DNA from: Klebsiella michiganensis
Lineage (GTDB): Bacteria > Pseudomonadota > Gammaproteobacteria > Enterobacterales > Enterobacteriaceae
DNA length: 64,000 bases
Direction of reading: 5' to 3'
NCBI RefSeq assembly: GCF_002925905.1
Contig: NZ_PRDB01000004.1
Coordinates: 372,001 to 436,000, forward strand
In this document: in pieces, positions 8,431-19,171 of the stretch
Layout: each line of letters opens with the position of its first letter
Numbering within the stretch: the first letter of the stretch is position 1
Translations under genes and position numbers: made by a program
Notes under the pieces: model-generated
The model's input: the letters and a program-made list of their open reading frames with translations, nothing else
What the model was told of the DNA's origin: nothing
Database searches by the model: none

Positions 8431-9303
8431 ATGTCTGCCAAACATCCGGTGATTGCCGTCACGGGCTCCAGCGGCGCGGGAACCACGACCACCAGCCTCG
8501 CCTTTCGCAAAATTTTCGCCCAGCTTAATCTGCACGCCGCCGAAGTTGAAGGCGATAGTTTTCACCGCTATACCCGTCCGGAAATGGACATGGCGATCCG
8601 TAAAGCGCGCGATCAGGGCAAACATATCAGCTACTTTGGCCCCGAGGCTAACGACTTCGGCCTGCTGGAACACACGTTCTCCGAATATGGGCAAAGCGGC
8701 AAAGGCCAGTCGCGCAAATATTTACATACCTATGACGAGGCCGTGCCGTGGAATCAGGTTCCGGGGACCTTCACGCCCTGGCAGCCGCTGCCGGAACCGA
8801 CTGACGTCCTGTTTTATGAAGGCCTGCACGGCGGCGTTGTGACGCCGCAGCATAACGTAGCAAACCATGTCGACCTGCTGGTCGGCGTGGTGCCCATCGT
8901 CAATCTTGAGTGGATCCAGAAGCTTATCCGCGACACCAGCGAGCGCGGACACTCTCGTGAGGCGGTCATGGATTCCGTGGTCCGCTCGATGGAAGATTAC
9001 ATCAACTTTATCACCCCGCAGTTTTCACGCACCCACCTCAACTTTCAGCGCGTACCGACGGTGGATACGTCCAACCCGTTTGCGGCCAAAGCCATTCCTT
9101 CACTGGATGAAAGCTTTGTCGTTATCCATTTCCGTAATCTAAAAAATATCGATTTCCCCTGGCTACTGGCGATGCTGCAGGGCTCGTTTATTTCGCATAT
9201 GAATACTCTGGTGGTACCGGGCGGGAAAATGGGGCTGGCGATGGAACTGATTATGGCGCCGCTGGTTGAGCGGCTGATGGAAGGCAGGAAAATCAGCGAG
9301 TAG
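8431..9303 (+). CDS. prkB: Phosphoribulokinase-like protein PrkB
   Basis: This 290-residue protein of the phosphoribulokinase/uridine kinase family has a P-loop GSSGAGTTTT near the N-terminus and a conserved FYEGLHGG segment with the Walker B-like acidic residue. Such proteins are encoded next to crp in enteric bacteria without a Calvin cycle, so the true substrate is uncertain. The start at 8431 follows GGGAG at a proper distance and gives the E. coli length (289). An upstream in-frame ATG would overlap yheU and is rejected. It is the last plus-strand gene before the yhfA-crp pair. Confidence 0.93.
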   Translation: MSAKHPVIAVTGSSGAGTTTTSLAFRKIFAQLNLHAAEVEGDSFHRYTRPEMDMAIRKARDQGKHISYFGPEANDFGLLEHTFSEYGQSGKGQSRKYLHTYDEAVPWNQVPGTFTPWQPLPEPTDVLFYEGLHGGVVTPQHNVANHVDLLVGVVPIVNLEWIQKLIRDTSERGHSREAVMDSVVRSMEDYINFITPQFSRTHLNFQRVPTVDTSNPFAAKAIPSLDESFVVIHFRNLKNIDFPWLLAMLQGSFISHMNTLVVPGGKMGLAMELIMAPLVERLMEGRKISE

Positions 9304-9346
9304 CCAGAACCCCGGAGGCGCGATTGCCGGCCGGGGCGCGTTCGGC

Positions 9347-9751
9347 TTACCCTTCGATCACTTCATAAGAGTGGGTAATGTTTACCGCTTTCTCAAGCAT
9401 CAGCGCGACGGAACAATACTTTTCCGCCGACAGGTCGACCGCGCGAGACACGGCAGCGTCCTTCAGTTCTTTACCGGTCACGATAAAATGCAGATTGATA
9501 TGGGTAAACAGACGCGGCGCCTCTTCGCGGCGCTCCGAGGTCAGCTTAACTTCGCAGTTGGTGACGTTCTGGCGGCCCTTCTGCAATATGGAAACCACAT
9601 CAATCGCGCTGCATCCGCCTGCCGCCATCAGTACCATTTCCATTGGGCTGGGCGCTTTATCCCCGGAATTGCCGTCCATCAGAATCTGGTGGCCAGAAGC
9701 CGACTCACCGATGAAGGTTAACCCTTCAACCCACTTCACTCGCGCTTGCAT
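9347..9751 (-). CDS. yhfA: OsmC family protein YhfA
   Basis: This 134-residue protein starts MQARVKWVEGLTFIGESASG and belongs to the OsmC/Ohr family. It has the conserved Cys of the AAGGCSAIDV helix (about residue 50); the second peroxidatic Cys appears as EKYCSVALM near residue 107. OsmC/Ohr proteins reduce organic hydroperoxides, but the function of YhfA itself has not been settled. The start at 9751 is preferred to an ATG 32 codons upstream because it matches the family length. It is divergent from crp, as in E. coli. Confidence 0.92.
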   Translation of the reverse strand: MQARVKWVEGLTFIGESASGHQILMDGNSGDKAPSPMEMVLMAAGGCSAIDVVSILQKGRQNVTNCEVKLTSERREEAPRLFTHINLHFIVTGKELKDAAVSRAVDLSAEKYCSVALMLEKAVNITHSYEVIEG

Positions 9752-10055
9752 AAATTTAACTCCAGGGCTGTAATTTTCCTGACAGATTACGCGTACATAA
9801 CAATTCTCGCAACGGAAGGCGACCTGGGTCATGCTGAAGCGAGACACCAGGAGACATGCGGCGAAAGCTATGCTAAAACAATCTGGATGCTACAGTAATA
9901 CATTGATGTACTGCATGTATGCAGAGGAGTTCACATTACAGGCTGCAGAAAACTTTCAGCCGGATTCCCAGGTATAGGGATTCAATACGATTGCATGCCC
10001 GGATGCCGTGTAGTGTCGGCACCCGGAGATAGCTTATAACAGAGGATAACCGCGC
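9752..10055 (+). promoter_or_regulatory. crp: crp promoter and long leader, divergent from yhfA
   Basis: This 304-base gap has no gene. Its left half (about 9867-9935) matches, as I recall it, the E. coli crp control region almost base for base. It includes a site at 9920-9935 whose right half is a perfect TCACA (TGCAG-N6-TCACA), in the position expected for CRP autoregulation. The rest is the untranslated crp leader, ending in AGAGGATAACCGCGC before the ATG. It must also hold the yhfA promoter on the other strand. Confidence 0.7.
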
Positions 10056-10688
10056 ATGGTGCTTGGCAAACCGCAAACAGACCCTACCCTTGAATGGTTC
10101 TTGTCTCATTGCCACATTCATAAGTACCCATCAAAGAGCACGCTGATCCACCAGGGTGAGAAAGCAGAAACGTTGTACTACATCGTTAAAGGCTCCGTGG
10201 CTGTACTCATCAAGGATGAAGAAGGTAAAGAGATGATCCTCTCTTACCTTAATCAGGGCGATTTCATCGGTGAATTAGGCTTGTTTGAAGAAGGCCAGGA
10301 GCGTAGCGCTTGGGTACGTGCGAAAACCGCATGTGAAGTGGCCGAAATCTCCTACAAAAAGTTCCGTCAGCTGATCCAGGTTAACCCGGACATCCTGATG
10401 CGTCTCTCTTCGCAGATGGCTCGTCGTCTGCAGGTCACGTCTGAGAAAGTCGGCAACCTCGCCTTCCTTGACGTTACCGGTCGTATCGCTCAGACGCTGC
10501 TGAACCTGGCTAAACAGCCGGATGCGATGACCCACCCGGACGGTATGCAAATTAAAATTACCCGCCAGGAAATTGGTCAGATCGTCGGATGCTCCCGCGA
10601 GACCGTTGGCCGCATCCTGAAAATGCTGGAAGATCAAAACCTGATCTCCGCGCACGGTAAAACTATCGTCGTCTACGGTACCCGTTAA
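10056..10688 (+). CDS. crp: cAMP receptor protein CRP (CAP)
   Basis: This 210-residue global regulator is identical to E. coli CRP as far as I can recall, except for Ser instead of Ala at residue 119 (MRLSSQM; 118 in mature numbering). It has an N-terminal cAMP-binding beta-roll with [15 protein letters not shown], a long dimerisation helix, and a C-terminal helix-turn-helix at about 169-191 including the recognition helix CSRETVGR. It binds TGTGA-N6-TCACA sites with cAMP and activates or represses catabolic genes. Several candidate targets lie in this window (ppiA, pckA, malT). Base composition is lower in GC at wobble positions than in its neighbours, as expected for a highly expressed, conserved gene. 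Confidence 0.99.
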   Translation: MVLGKPQTDPTLEWFLSHCHIHKYPSKSTLIHQGEKAETLYYIVKGSVAVLIKDEEGKEMILSYLNQGDFIGELGLFEEGQERSAWVRAKTACEVAEISYKKFRQLIQVNPDILMRLSSQMARRLQVTSEKVGNLAFLDVTGRIAQTLLNLAKQPDAMTHPDGMQIKITRQEIGQIVGCSRETVGRILKMLEDQNLISAHGKTIVVYGTR

Positions 10689-10694
10689 GTCGGT

Positions 10695-10728
10695 AAAACG
10701 GCGTATTGCCTAACAATACGCCGTTTTT
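10695..10728 (+). terminator. Rho-independent terminator after crp
   Basis: A 14-base inverted repeat (AAAACGGCGTATTG / CAATACGCCGTTTT, loop CCTAA) ends in a T tract just before the yhfK start. The stem is perfect. Confidence 0.92.
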
Positions 10729-10739
10729 GTTTTCCCCTC

Positions 10740-14061
<3,322 letters not shown>

Positions 14062-14062
14062 T

Positions 14063-14101
14063 TATGATAATCTAATCACAAAATATGCATAAAAAATCAA
14101 C
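14063..14101 (-). promoter_or_regulatory. argD: Tandem ARG boxes (ArgR operator) upstream of argD
   Basis: Two 18-base elements, TATGATAATCTAATCACA (14063-14080) and TATGCATAAAAAATCAAC (14084-14101), resemble the ArgR half-operator consensus WNTGAATWWWWATTCANW. They are separated by exactly three bases, the spacing at known ArgR operators. The right-hand box is the better match. They lie between pabA and argD, where arginine would repress argD. Confidence 0.65.
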
Positions 14102-14117
14102 TCATGGCAACTACAAA

Positions 14118-14681
14118 TCACCGATTGAGGAAGTTTGCCAGCAGCTGGTGGCCCTGCTCGCTGAGAATACTCTCCGGATGAAACTGCACGCCCTCGAGAT
14201 CGAACACGCGGTGGCGAATGCCCATGATCTCTCCCTCTTCGCTGCGGGCGGTCACCTCAAAGCATTCAGGCAGCGTTAGCGGATCAATGAGCAGGGAGTG
14301 GTAGCGGGTCACCGTAAGCGGGTTATTCAGTCCAAGGAACACCCCTTGGCCGGTATGGCTGACGGGGGACGTTTTCCCGTGCATGACTTTGGCGGCTCGT
14401 ACGATAGCGGCGCCGAAAACCTGGGCGATGGCCTGATGGCCGAGGCAAACGCCTAAGATCGGCGTTTGGCCGGAAAAATGGCGGATCGCCGCCAGTGAAA
14501 TCCCCGACTCATCCGGCGTACAGGGGCCCGGCGAGATAACGATTTTCGCTGGCGCCAGGGAAATAATGTCCGCTAACGTCAGCTCGTCGTTACGCCTGAC
14601 CAGCACTTCCGCCCCAAGTTCGCAGAAATACTGGTACAAATTCCAGGTGAAAGAATCGTAGTTATCGATAAGCAGGATCAT
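14118..14681 (-). CDS. pabA: Aminodeoxychorismate synthase, glutamine amidotransferase subunit PabA
   Basis: This 187-residue class I glutamine amidotransferase matches E. coli PabA in length. The catalytic Cys79 is in LGVCLGHQ, the oxyanion loop is SPGPCTP, and the His-Glu of the triad is in QFHPES near residue 168. It supplies ammonia from glutamine to PabB for 4-amino-4-deoxychorismate in folate synthesis. The start [19 protein letters not shown] is typical. It lies just downstream of fic and upstream of argD on the same strand, as in E. coli. Confidence 0.97.
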   Translation of the reverse strand: MILLIDNYDSFTWNLYQYFCELGAEVLVRRNDELTLADIISLAPAKIVISPGPCTPDESGISLAAIRHFSGQTPILGVCLGHQAIAQVFGAAIVRAAKVMHGKTSPVSHTGQGVFLGLNNPLTVTRYHSLLIDPLTLPECFEVTARSEEGEIMGIRHRVFDLEGVQFHPESILSEQGHQLLANFLNR

Positions 14682-14712
14682 AGCGGCTCCGGGAACAAAG
14701 AACCGCGCTATT

Positions 14713-15315
14713 CTACTCAGTTTCCGTCGCTTCGCTTACCACTTTGCGAAATATCGTCCGCAGTGGAGAAAGGTCGCCCATCGCTCCGCTCTGGTTGGCC
14801 TGGTTCCACGCATCGACCGCAATATCGCGCCAATCCAGCGTATAGCCCGCATGAATAGCCAGCTGCTCAAAGAAAATGCGTTGCGCCATGCCGTTACCGA
14901 GACGGAAAGGATGCAGGACGTTAATTTCGCAGTAGTAATGAGCAAGACGTTCAATGAATTTATCCTGCGCGAGACCCACCAGATAACCTTCCTCTTCAAG
15001 ATCCTGAAGCAGCGCGTTCCCCTCTTTTTCGATATAGGCAAAATGGCAGAAACGGGTGTCGCCCTGATAGATATCAACTTCACGCAGCTGCCCTGCCCAG
15101 TCGAAGACATCCTGATAGAGCTGGCGATGAATAGCGCAGAGATGAGGCAATCCCCGCACCAACGGCCCGAGTTCAATGGTTGCCGCGCGTAATGCGGTCA
15201 GCTCCCACGCCGCCTGCTCAAGTCGCTGAGCCTGGCGAATTCCCAGGCGGTTGCGCATCACCTTAAGACCGGGGTAGAGATAGGGGTCCCGCCCCTCGCC
15301 GAATTTATCGCTCAT
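14713..15315 (-). CDS. fic: Fic-domain protein (AMP transferase toxin FicT)
   Basis: This 200-residue Fic protein is close to E. coli Fic. The Fic motif is [12 protein letters not shown] at residues 135-146. It keeps the catalytic His and the last Arg, but compared with the canonical HPFxDGNGRxxR the acidic residue is Leu and the first Arg is Met. Class I Fic proteins transfer AMP to targets such as DNA gyrase/topoisomerase IV and are held inactive by a small antitoxin. The altered motif suggests weak or different activity, as in E. coli K-12. The start overlaps the end of yhfG by 11 bases, so the antitoxin is made first. Confidence 0.93.
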   Translation of the reverse strand: MSDKFGEGRDPYLYPGLKVMRNRLGIRQAQRLEQAAWELTALRAATIELGPLVRGLPHLCAIHRQLYQDVFDWAGQLREVDIYQGDTRFCHFAYIEKEGNALLQDLEEEGYLVGLAQDKFIERLAHYYCEINVLHPFRLGNGMAQRIFFEQLAIHAGYTLDWRDIAVDAWNQANQSGAMGDLSPLRTIFRKVVSEATETE

Positions 15316-15472
15316 AGTGGCTCCTTAACGCCGCAATGCGCGCCAGGACTTCTTCGGGGGTAAGGGTTATCAGCGGAACATCGACGCCCTCCAGCCGTCG
15401 GCTGGCCTGAAAATTCACGTTACGTCGATCCTCCCAGAGACGGGACTTCTGTTTTTCGGTGAGCTTTTTCAT
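15305..15472 (-). CDS. yhfG: YhfG, small antitoxin partner of Fic (FicA)
   Basis: This 55-residue protein reads [20 protein letters not shown] at its start, with AGGTGTTAA just before the ATG. It carries the class I Fic inhibition motif (S/T)xxxEG as SRRLEG at residues 24-29; the Glu is expected to point into the Fic ATP site and block binding of the gamma phosphate. The end overlaps the fic start by 11 bases. E. coli YhfG has the same length and position. The whole pair is intact, with no frameshift. Confidence 0.9.
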   Translation of the reverse strand: MKKLTEKQKSRLWEDRRNVNFQASRRLEGVDVPLITLTPEEVLARIAALRSHYER

Positions 15473-15548
15473 TTAACACCTCCCTGACGCGTCCGCAGTT
15501 GCCACAAGTATAAGCGGCAAAAAACGATTTCGCAGGGAAGCGGGGGCT

Positions 15549-15571
15549 GCGCGGGTACGGGTTACCCGCGC
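15549..15571 (-). other. Stem-loop downstream of ppiA
   Basis: A perfect nine-base stem (GCGCGGGTA / TACCCGCGC, loop of five) lies just after the ppiA stop codon. It lacks a T tract on the ppiA strand, so it could protect the mRNA end or act as a weak terminator. Confidence 0.4.
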
Positions 15572-15580
15572 AAAATAAAA

Positions 15581-16159
<579 letters not shown>

Positions 16160-16290
16160 TTAACGGAGCAGAATAAAAACCGAGTGCTTTGATTCTAAAG
16201 AGCCTTTGCATCCTGGGCCAGCCTTTTACCTAATTTTACTTAGCTGAAACAGTTGTAACGGTGGGCCTGGCGATCGGCCAAATAGATAAA

Positions 16291-16306
16291 TGTGATATGA
16301 GTCACA
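16291..16306. promoter_or_regulatory. ppiA: CRP-binding site between ppiA and tsgA
   Basis: TGTGA-TATGAG-TCACA is an exact match to the CRP consensus. It lies 141 bases before the ppiA start and 122 before tsgA, within the 277-base divergent gap. It probably controls ppiA, known to be cAMP-CRP-dependent in E. coli, and possibly tsgA. Nothing else is recognised in this gap. Confidence 0.85.
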
Positions 16307-16427
16307 CTAAGAATTGCAAAAAGATATAAATTTCAGAATAAACGTTTGCTTGAATCACGCTAACGCATAAAATCTGTCCGCCCGGCGCAGAGTCAACGCG
16401 CTTTACATTTCTATTCACAGGCCAGTC

Positions 16428-17612
16428 ATGACTAACAGCAATCGTATCAAGCTCACATGGATCAGCTTCTTCTCCTACGCCCTGACCGGCGCGTTGGTGA
16501 TTGTCACCGGGATGGTGATGGGAAATATCGCAGATTATTTTCATCTGCCCGTTTCCAGTATGAGCAACACCTTTACTTTCCTTAATGCCGGTATCCTGAT
16601 CTCTATCTTCCTGAACGCCTGGCTGATGGAAATTGTTCCGCTGAAAACCCAGCTGCGTTTTGGCTTTATCCTGATGGTTCTGGCCGTCGCGGGTTTAATG
16701 TTCAGCCACAGCCTGGCGCTGTTTTCCGCTTCGATGTTCGTGCTTGGCCTGGTCAGCGGGATTACCATGTCGATTGGTACCTTCCTGATCACCCATATGT
16801 ATGAAGGCCGTCAGCGCGGAGCGCGTCTGCTGTTCACCGACTCCTTCTTCAGCATGGCGGGGATGATCTTCCCGATGCTGGCCGCTTATCTGCTGGCGCG
16901 CAGCATCGAATGGTACTGGGTTTATGCCTGCATCGGCCTGGTCTACGTCGCTATTTTCATTCTGACCTTCGGCTGCGAATTCCCGGTATTGGGCAAAAAA
17001 GCCCTGCAGGATAGCCAACCGGTAGTGAAAGAGAAATGGGGTATCGGCGTGCTGTTCCTCTCCATCGCTGCGCTATGCTACATCCTCGGTCAGCTGGGCT
17101 TCATCTCCTGGGTGCCGGAATACGCCAAAGGCCTGGGCATGAGTCTTGGCGACGCGGGTAAACTGGTGAGCGATTTCTGGATGTCGTACATGATCGGCAT
17201 GTGGTCTTTCAGCTTCATCCTGCGCTTCTTCGACCTGCAGCGTATTCTGACCGTGCTGGCGGGCGTAGCGACGGTACTGATGTATCTGTTTATCAACGGT
17301 TCGCCGGAGCATATGCCATGGTTTATTCTGACCCTCGGCTTCTTCTCCAGCGCCATCTATACGTCGATCATTACCCTGGGTTCACAGCAAACCCGAGTGT
17401 CGTCGCCGAAGCTGGTGAACTTCATTCTGACCTGCGGCACCGTGGGTACTATGCTGACTTTCGTCGTGACCGGCCCTATCGTTGCCGCCAGCGGTCCGCT
17501 GGCAGCGCTGCATACCGCTAACGGCCTCTATGCCGTGGTGTTTGTGATGTGTCTGATCCTCGGCTTCGTCTCCCGCCACCGTCAGAACAACGCGGCAGCG
17601 GAATCGCACTAA
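16428..17612 (+). CDS. tsgA: MFS transporter TsgA
   Basis: This 394-residue protein of the major facilitator superfamily has about 12 hydrophobic segments and matches E. coli/Salmonella TsgA (393). It starts [20 protein letters not shown]. In Salmonella the gene was named for a tellurite/selenite response; the physiological substrate is not known. The stop codon overlaps the end of the convergent codA by four bases. In E. coli tsgA is followed directly by nirB; here codA is inserted. Confidence 0.93.
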   Translation: MTNSNRIKLTWISFFSYALTGALVIVTGMVMGNIADYFHLPVSSMSNTFTFLNAGILISIFLNAWLMEIVPLKTQLRFGFILMVLAVAGLMFSHSLALFSASMFVLGLVSGITMSIGTFLITHMYEGRQRGARLLFTDSFFSMAGMIFPMLAAYLLARSIEWYWVYACIGLVYVAIFILTFGCEFPVLGKKALQDSQPVVKEKWGIGVLFLSIAALCYILGQLGFISWVPEYAKGLGMSLGDAGKLVSDFWMSYMIGMWSFSFILRFFDLQRILTVLAGVATVLMYLFINGSPEHMPWFILTLGFFSSAIYTSIITLGSQQTRVSSPKLVNFILTCGTVGTMLTFVVTGPIVAASGPLAALHTANGLYAVVFVMCLILGFVSRHRQNNAAAESH

Positions 17613-18931
17613 GCCTCAGGCCCCTTTGTTCCGGCAAAGGGGCTATTTCGGGTAAAGAACAGCTCCTCCCCGCCCCGATCCATCTGAACCCAGGTTTGCG
17701 CCAGCTGCGTGGTGGCAATGACTCTCCCCTGGCGGATTGACCAACGCACCGGAACCTGACAACGCACGGCCTCAAACCCGTTTTCCGCGGGCAGAATCAC
17801 CAGATTCGCCGTGTTCCCCGTCGCAATACCGTAATCGCTCAGGCCAAACGTGCGCGCGCTATTTTCCGTGACCAGCTTCAGTCCCTCGTTAATCTGCTGA
17901 TAGCCCATCATCTGGCAAACGTGCAGACCCATGTGCAGCACCTGCAGCATATTGCCGGTCCCCAGTGGATACCAGGGGTCAAATACATCGTCATGGCCAA
18001 AGCAGACGTTAATGCCCGCCGCCATCAGCTCCTTCACGCGCGTGATACCGCGACGCTTCGGATAGTCGTCAAAGCGTCCCTGGAGGTGAATATTGACCAG
18101 CGGGTTAGCGACGAAGTTAATGCCGGAGAGCTTCAGCAAACGAAAAAGACGTGACGTATAGGCGCCATTGTAGGAGTGCATCGCGGTGGTATGGCTGGCG
18201 GTCACTTGCGGACCTATCCCCTCTTTTAACGCCAGGGCCGCCACGGTTTCAACGAACCGCGACTGTTCATCATCAATTTCATCGCAGTGGATATCCAGAG
18301 GCCGCTGATACTTTTTCGCCAGACGGAAAGCAATGTGCAGGGATTCCACGCCATATTCGCGCGTAAATTCAAAATGCGGAATCGCGCCCACCACGTCGGC
18401 ACCCAGACGCAGCGCCTCTTCCAGCAGGCCCTCACCATTGGGGTAGGATAAAATGCCCTCCTGGGGGAAGGCGACAATCTGCAGCTCTACCCACGGCGCG
18501 ACCTCCTGCTTTACCTCGAGCATGGCTTTGAGCGCGGTCAGCGTCGGATCGGAAACATCAACGTGGGTACGAACAAACTGGATGCCGTTGGCGATCTGCC
18601 ACTTCAGCGTCTTCCACGCGCGGGCTTTAACGTCCTCATGGCTCAATAAAGCCTTACGCTCCGCCCAACGCTCAATCCCTTCAAACAGCGTCCCGGACTG
18701 GTTCCAGTTCGGCTCTCCGGCGGTTTGGGTCGTATCAAGGTGGATATGCGGCTCAATAAAAGGGGGGATGGCCAGTCCGCCGCGGGCGTTCAGCACTTCA
18801 AAATTCTCTTTGCGCGCCTCCCCCATAGGGGTGATATCCCCGAAGCGCCCCTTGTCTATCGCTATCTGCCATAACCCTTCGCGATCGGGCAGACGAACGT
18901 TCTCAATTAACCAAAGCGGCGCTGCTGTCAT
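17609..18931 (-). CDS. codA: Cytosine deaminase CodA
   Basis: This 440-residue amidohydrolase is very similar to E. coli CodA (427). Metal ligands are visible: HIH in [12 protein letters not shown] (residues 62 and 64), His and the catalytic Glu in [12 protein letters not shown], and Asp in [10 protein letters not shown]. It converts cytosine to uracil and ammonia. The start at 18931 follows GGGAG; an upstream in-frame ATG 28 codons earlier is not supported. No codB permease gene is adjacent, unlike the E. coli codBA operon, so cytosine must enter by another route or come from inside the cell. The last residues (about [11 protein letters not shown]) are encoded by a hairpin that could also end tsgA transcription. 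It is divergent from nirB. Confidence 0.95.
   Translation of the reverse strand: MTAAPLWLIENVRLPDREGLWQIAIDKGRFGDITPMGEARKENFEVLNARGGLAIPPFIEPHIHLDTTQTAGEPNWNQSGTLFEGIERWAERKALLSHEDVKARAWKTLKWQIANGIQFVRTHVDVSDPTLTALKAMLEVKQEVAPWVELQIVAFPQEGILSYPNGEGLLEEALRLGADVVGAIPHFEFTREYGVESLHIAFRLAKKYQRPLDIHCDEIDDEQSRFVETVAALALKEGIGPQVTASHTTAMHSYNGAYTSRLFRLLKLSGINFVANPLVNIHLQGRFDDYPKRRGITRVKELMAAGINVCFGHDDVFDPWYPLGTGNMLQVLHMGLHVCQMMGYQQINEGLKLVTENSARTFGLSDYGIATGNTANLVILPAENGFEAVRCQVPVRWSIRQGRVIATTQLAQTWVQMDRGGEELFFTRNSPFAGTKGPEA
17620..17643 (+). other. Hairpin at the tsgA/codA convergent junction, inside codA
   Basis: A nine-base perfect inverted repeat (GCCCCTTTG / CAAAGGGGC, loop TTCCGG) lies eight bases after the tsgA stop and within the last codons of codA. 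It is followed by TATTTCG, not a strong T run, so it is at best a weak terminator for tsgA. Confidence 0.5.
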
Positions 18932-19022
18932 ATCGATGACTCCCGTAATTGTTGCTGAAGTTTTACTCAACCCGCCGGGGGTATCCGTTGCTAATTTTGT
19001 ACATAAAAAAAGCAAAAAGGAA

Positions 19023-19038
19023 AAGCCAGCGTTTTCCG
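19023..19038 (-). promoter_or_regulatory. codA: Possible PurR box upstream of codA
   Basis: AAGCCAGCGTTTTCCG matches about 11 of 16 positions of the PurR operator consensus (ACGCAAACGTTTTCGT), mainly in the right half. E. coli codBA is PurR-controlled, which makes this worth noting, but the match is partial. Confidence 0.25.
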
Positions 19039-19070
19039 TTACTTATAAAAATACTGACAAATCATAAACA

Positions 19071-19086
19071 TACCACTTAAGTAGTA
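19071..19086. promoter_or_regulatory. nirB: NarL/NarP 7-2-7 site in the nirB promoter
   Basis: TACCACT-TA-AGTAGTA is a pair of inverted NarL/NarP heptamers with the 2-base spacing needed for NarP as well as NarL. It lies about 29 bases before the FNR box, where E. coli nirB has its nitrate/nitrite-responsive site. Confidence 0.75.
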
Positions 19087-19099
19087 GGCAAAGGTGTAA

Positions 19100-19113
19100 T
19101 TGATTTGCATCAA
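19100..19113. promoter_or_regulatory. nirB: FNR box of the nirB promoter
   Basis: TTGAT-TTGC-ATCAA is a perfect FNR palindrome. The downstream stretch GTTAAGGTAGGCGGTAAT carries the nirB -10 region as in E. coli, putting the FNR box near -41.5, the class II activating position. It implies anaerobic induction of nirBDC-cysG. Confidence 0.9.
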
Positions 19114-19171
19114 TAAGTGTCGCGGCTGAATCGTTAAGGTAGGCGGTAATATAAAAGAAATCGAGGCAAAA

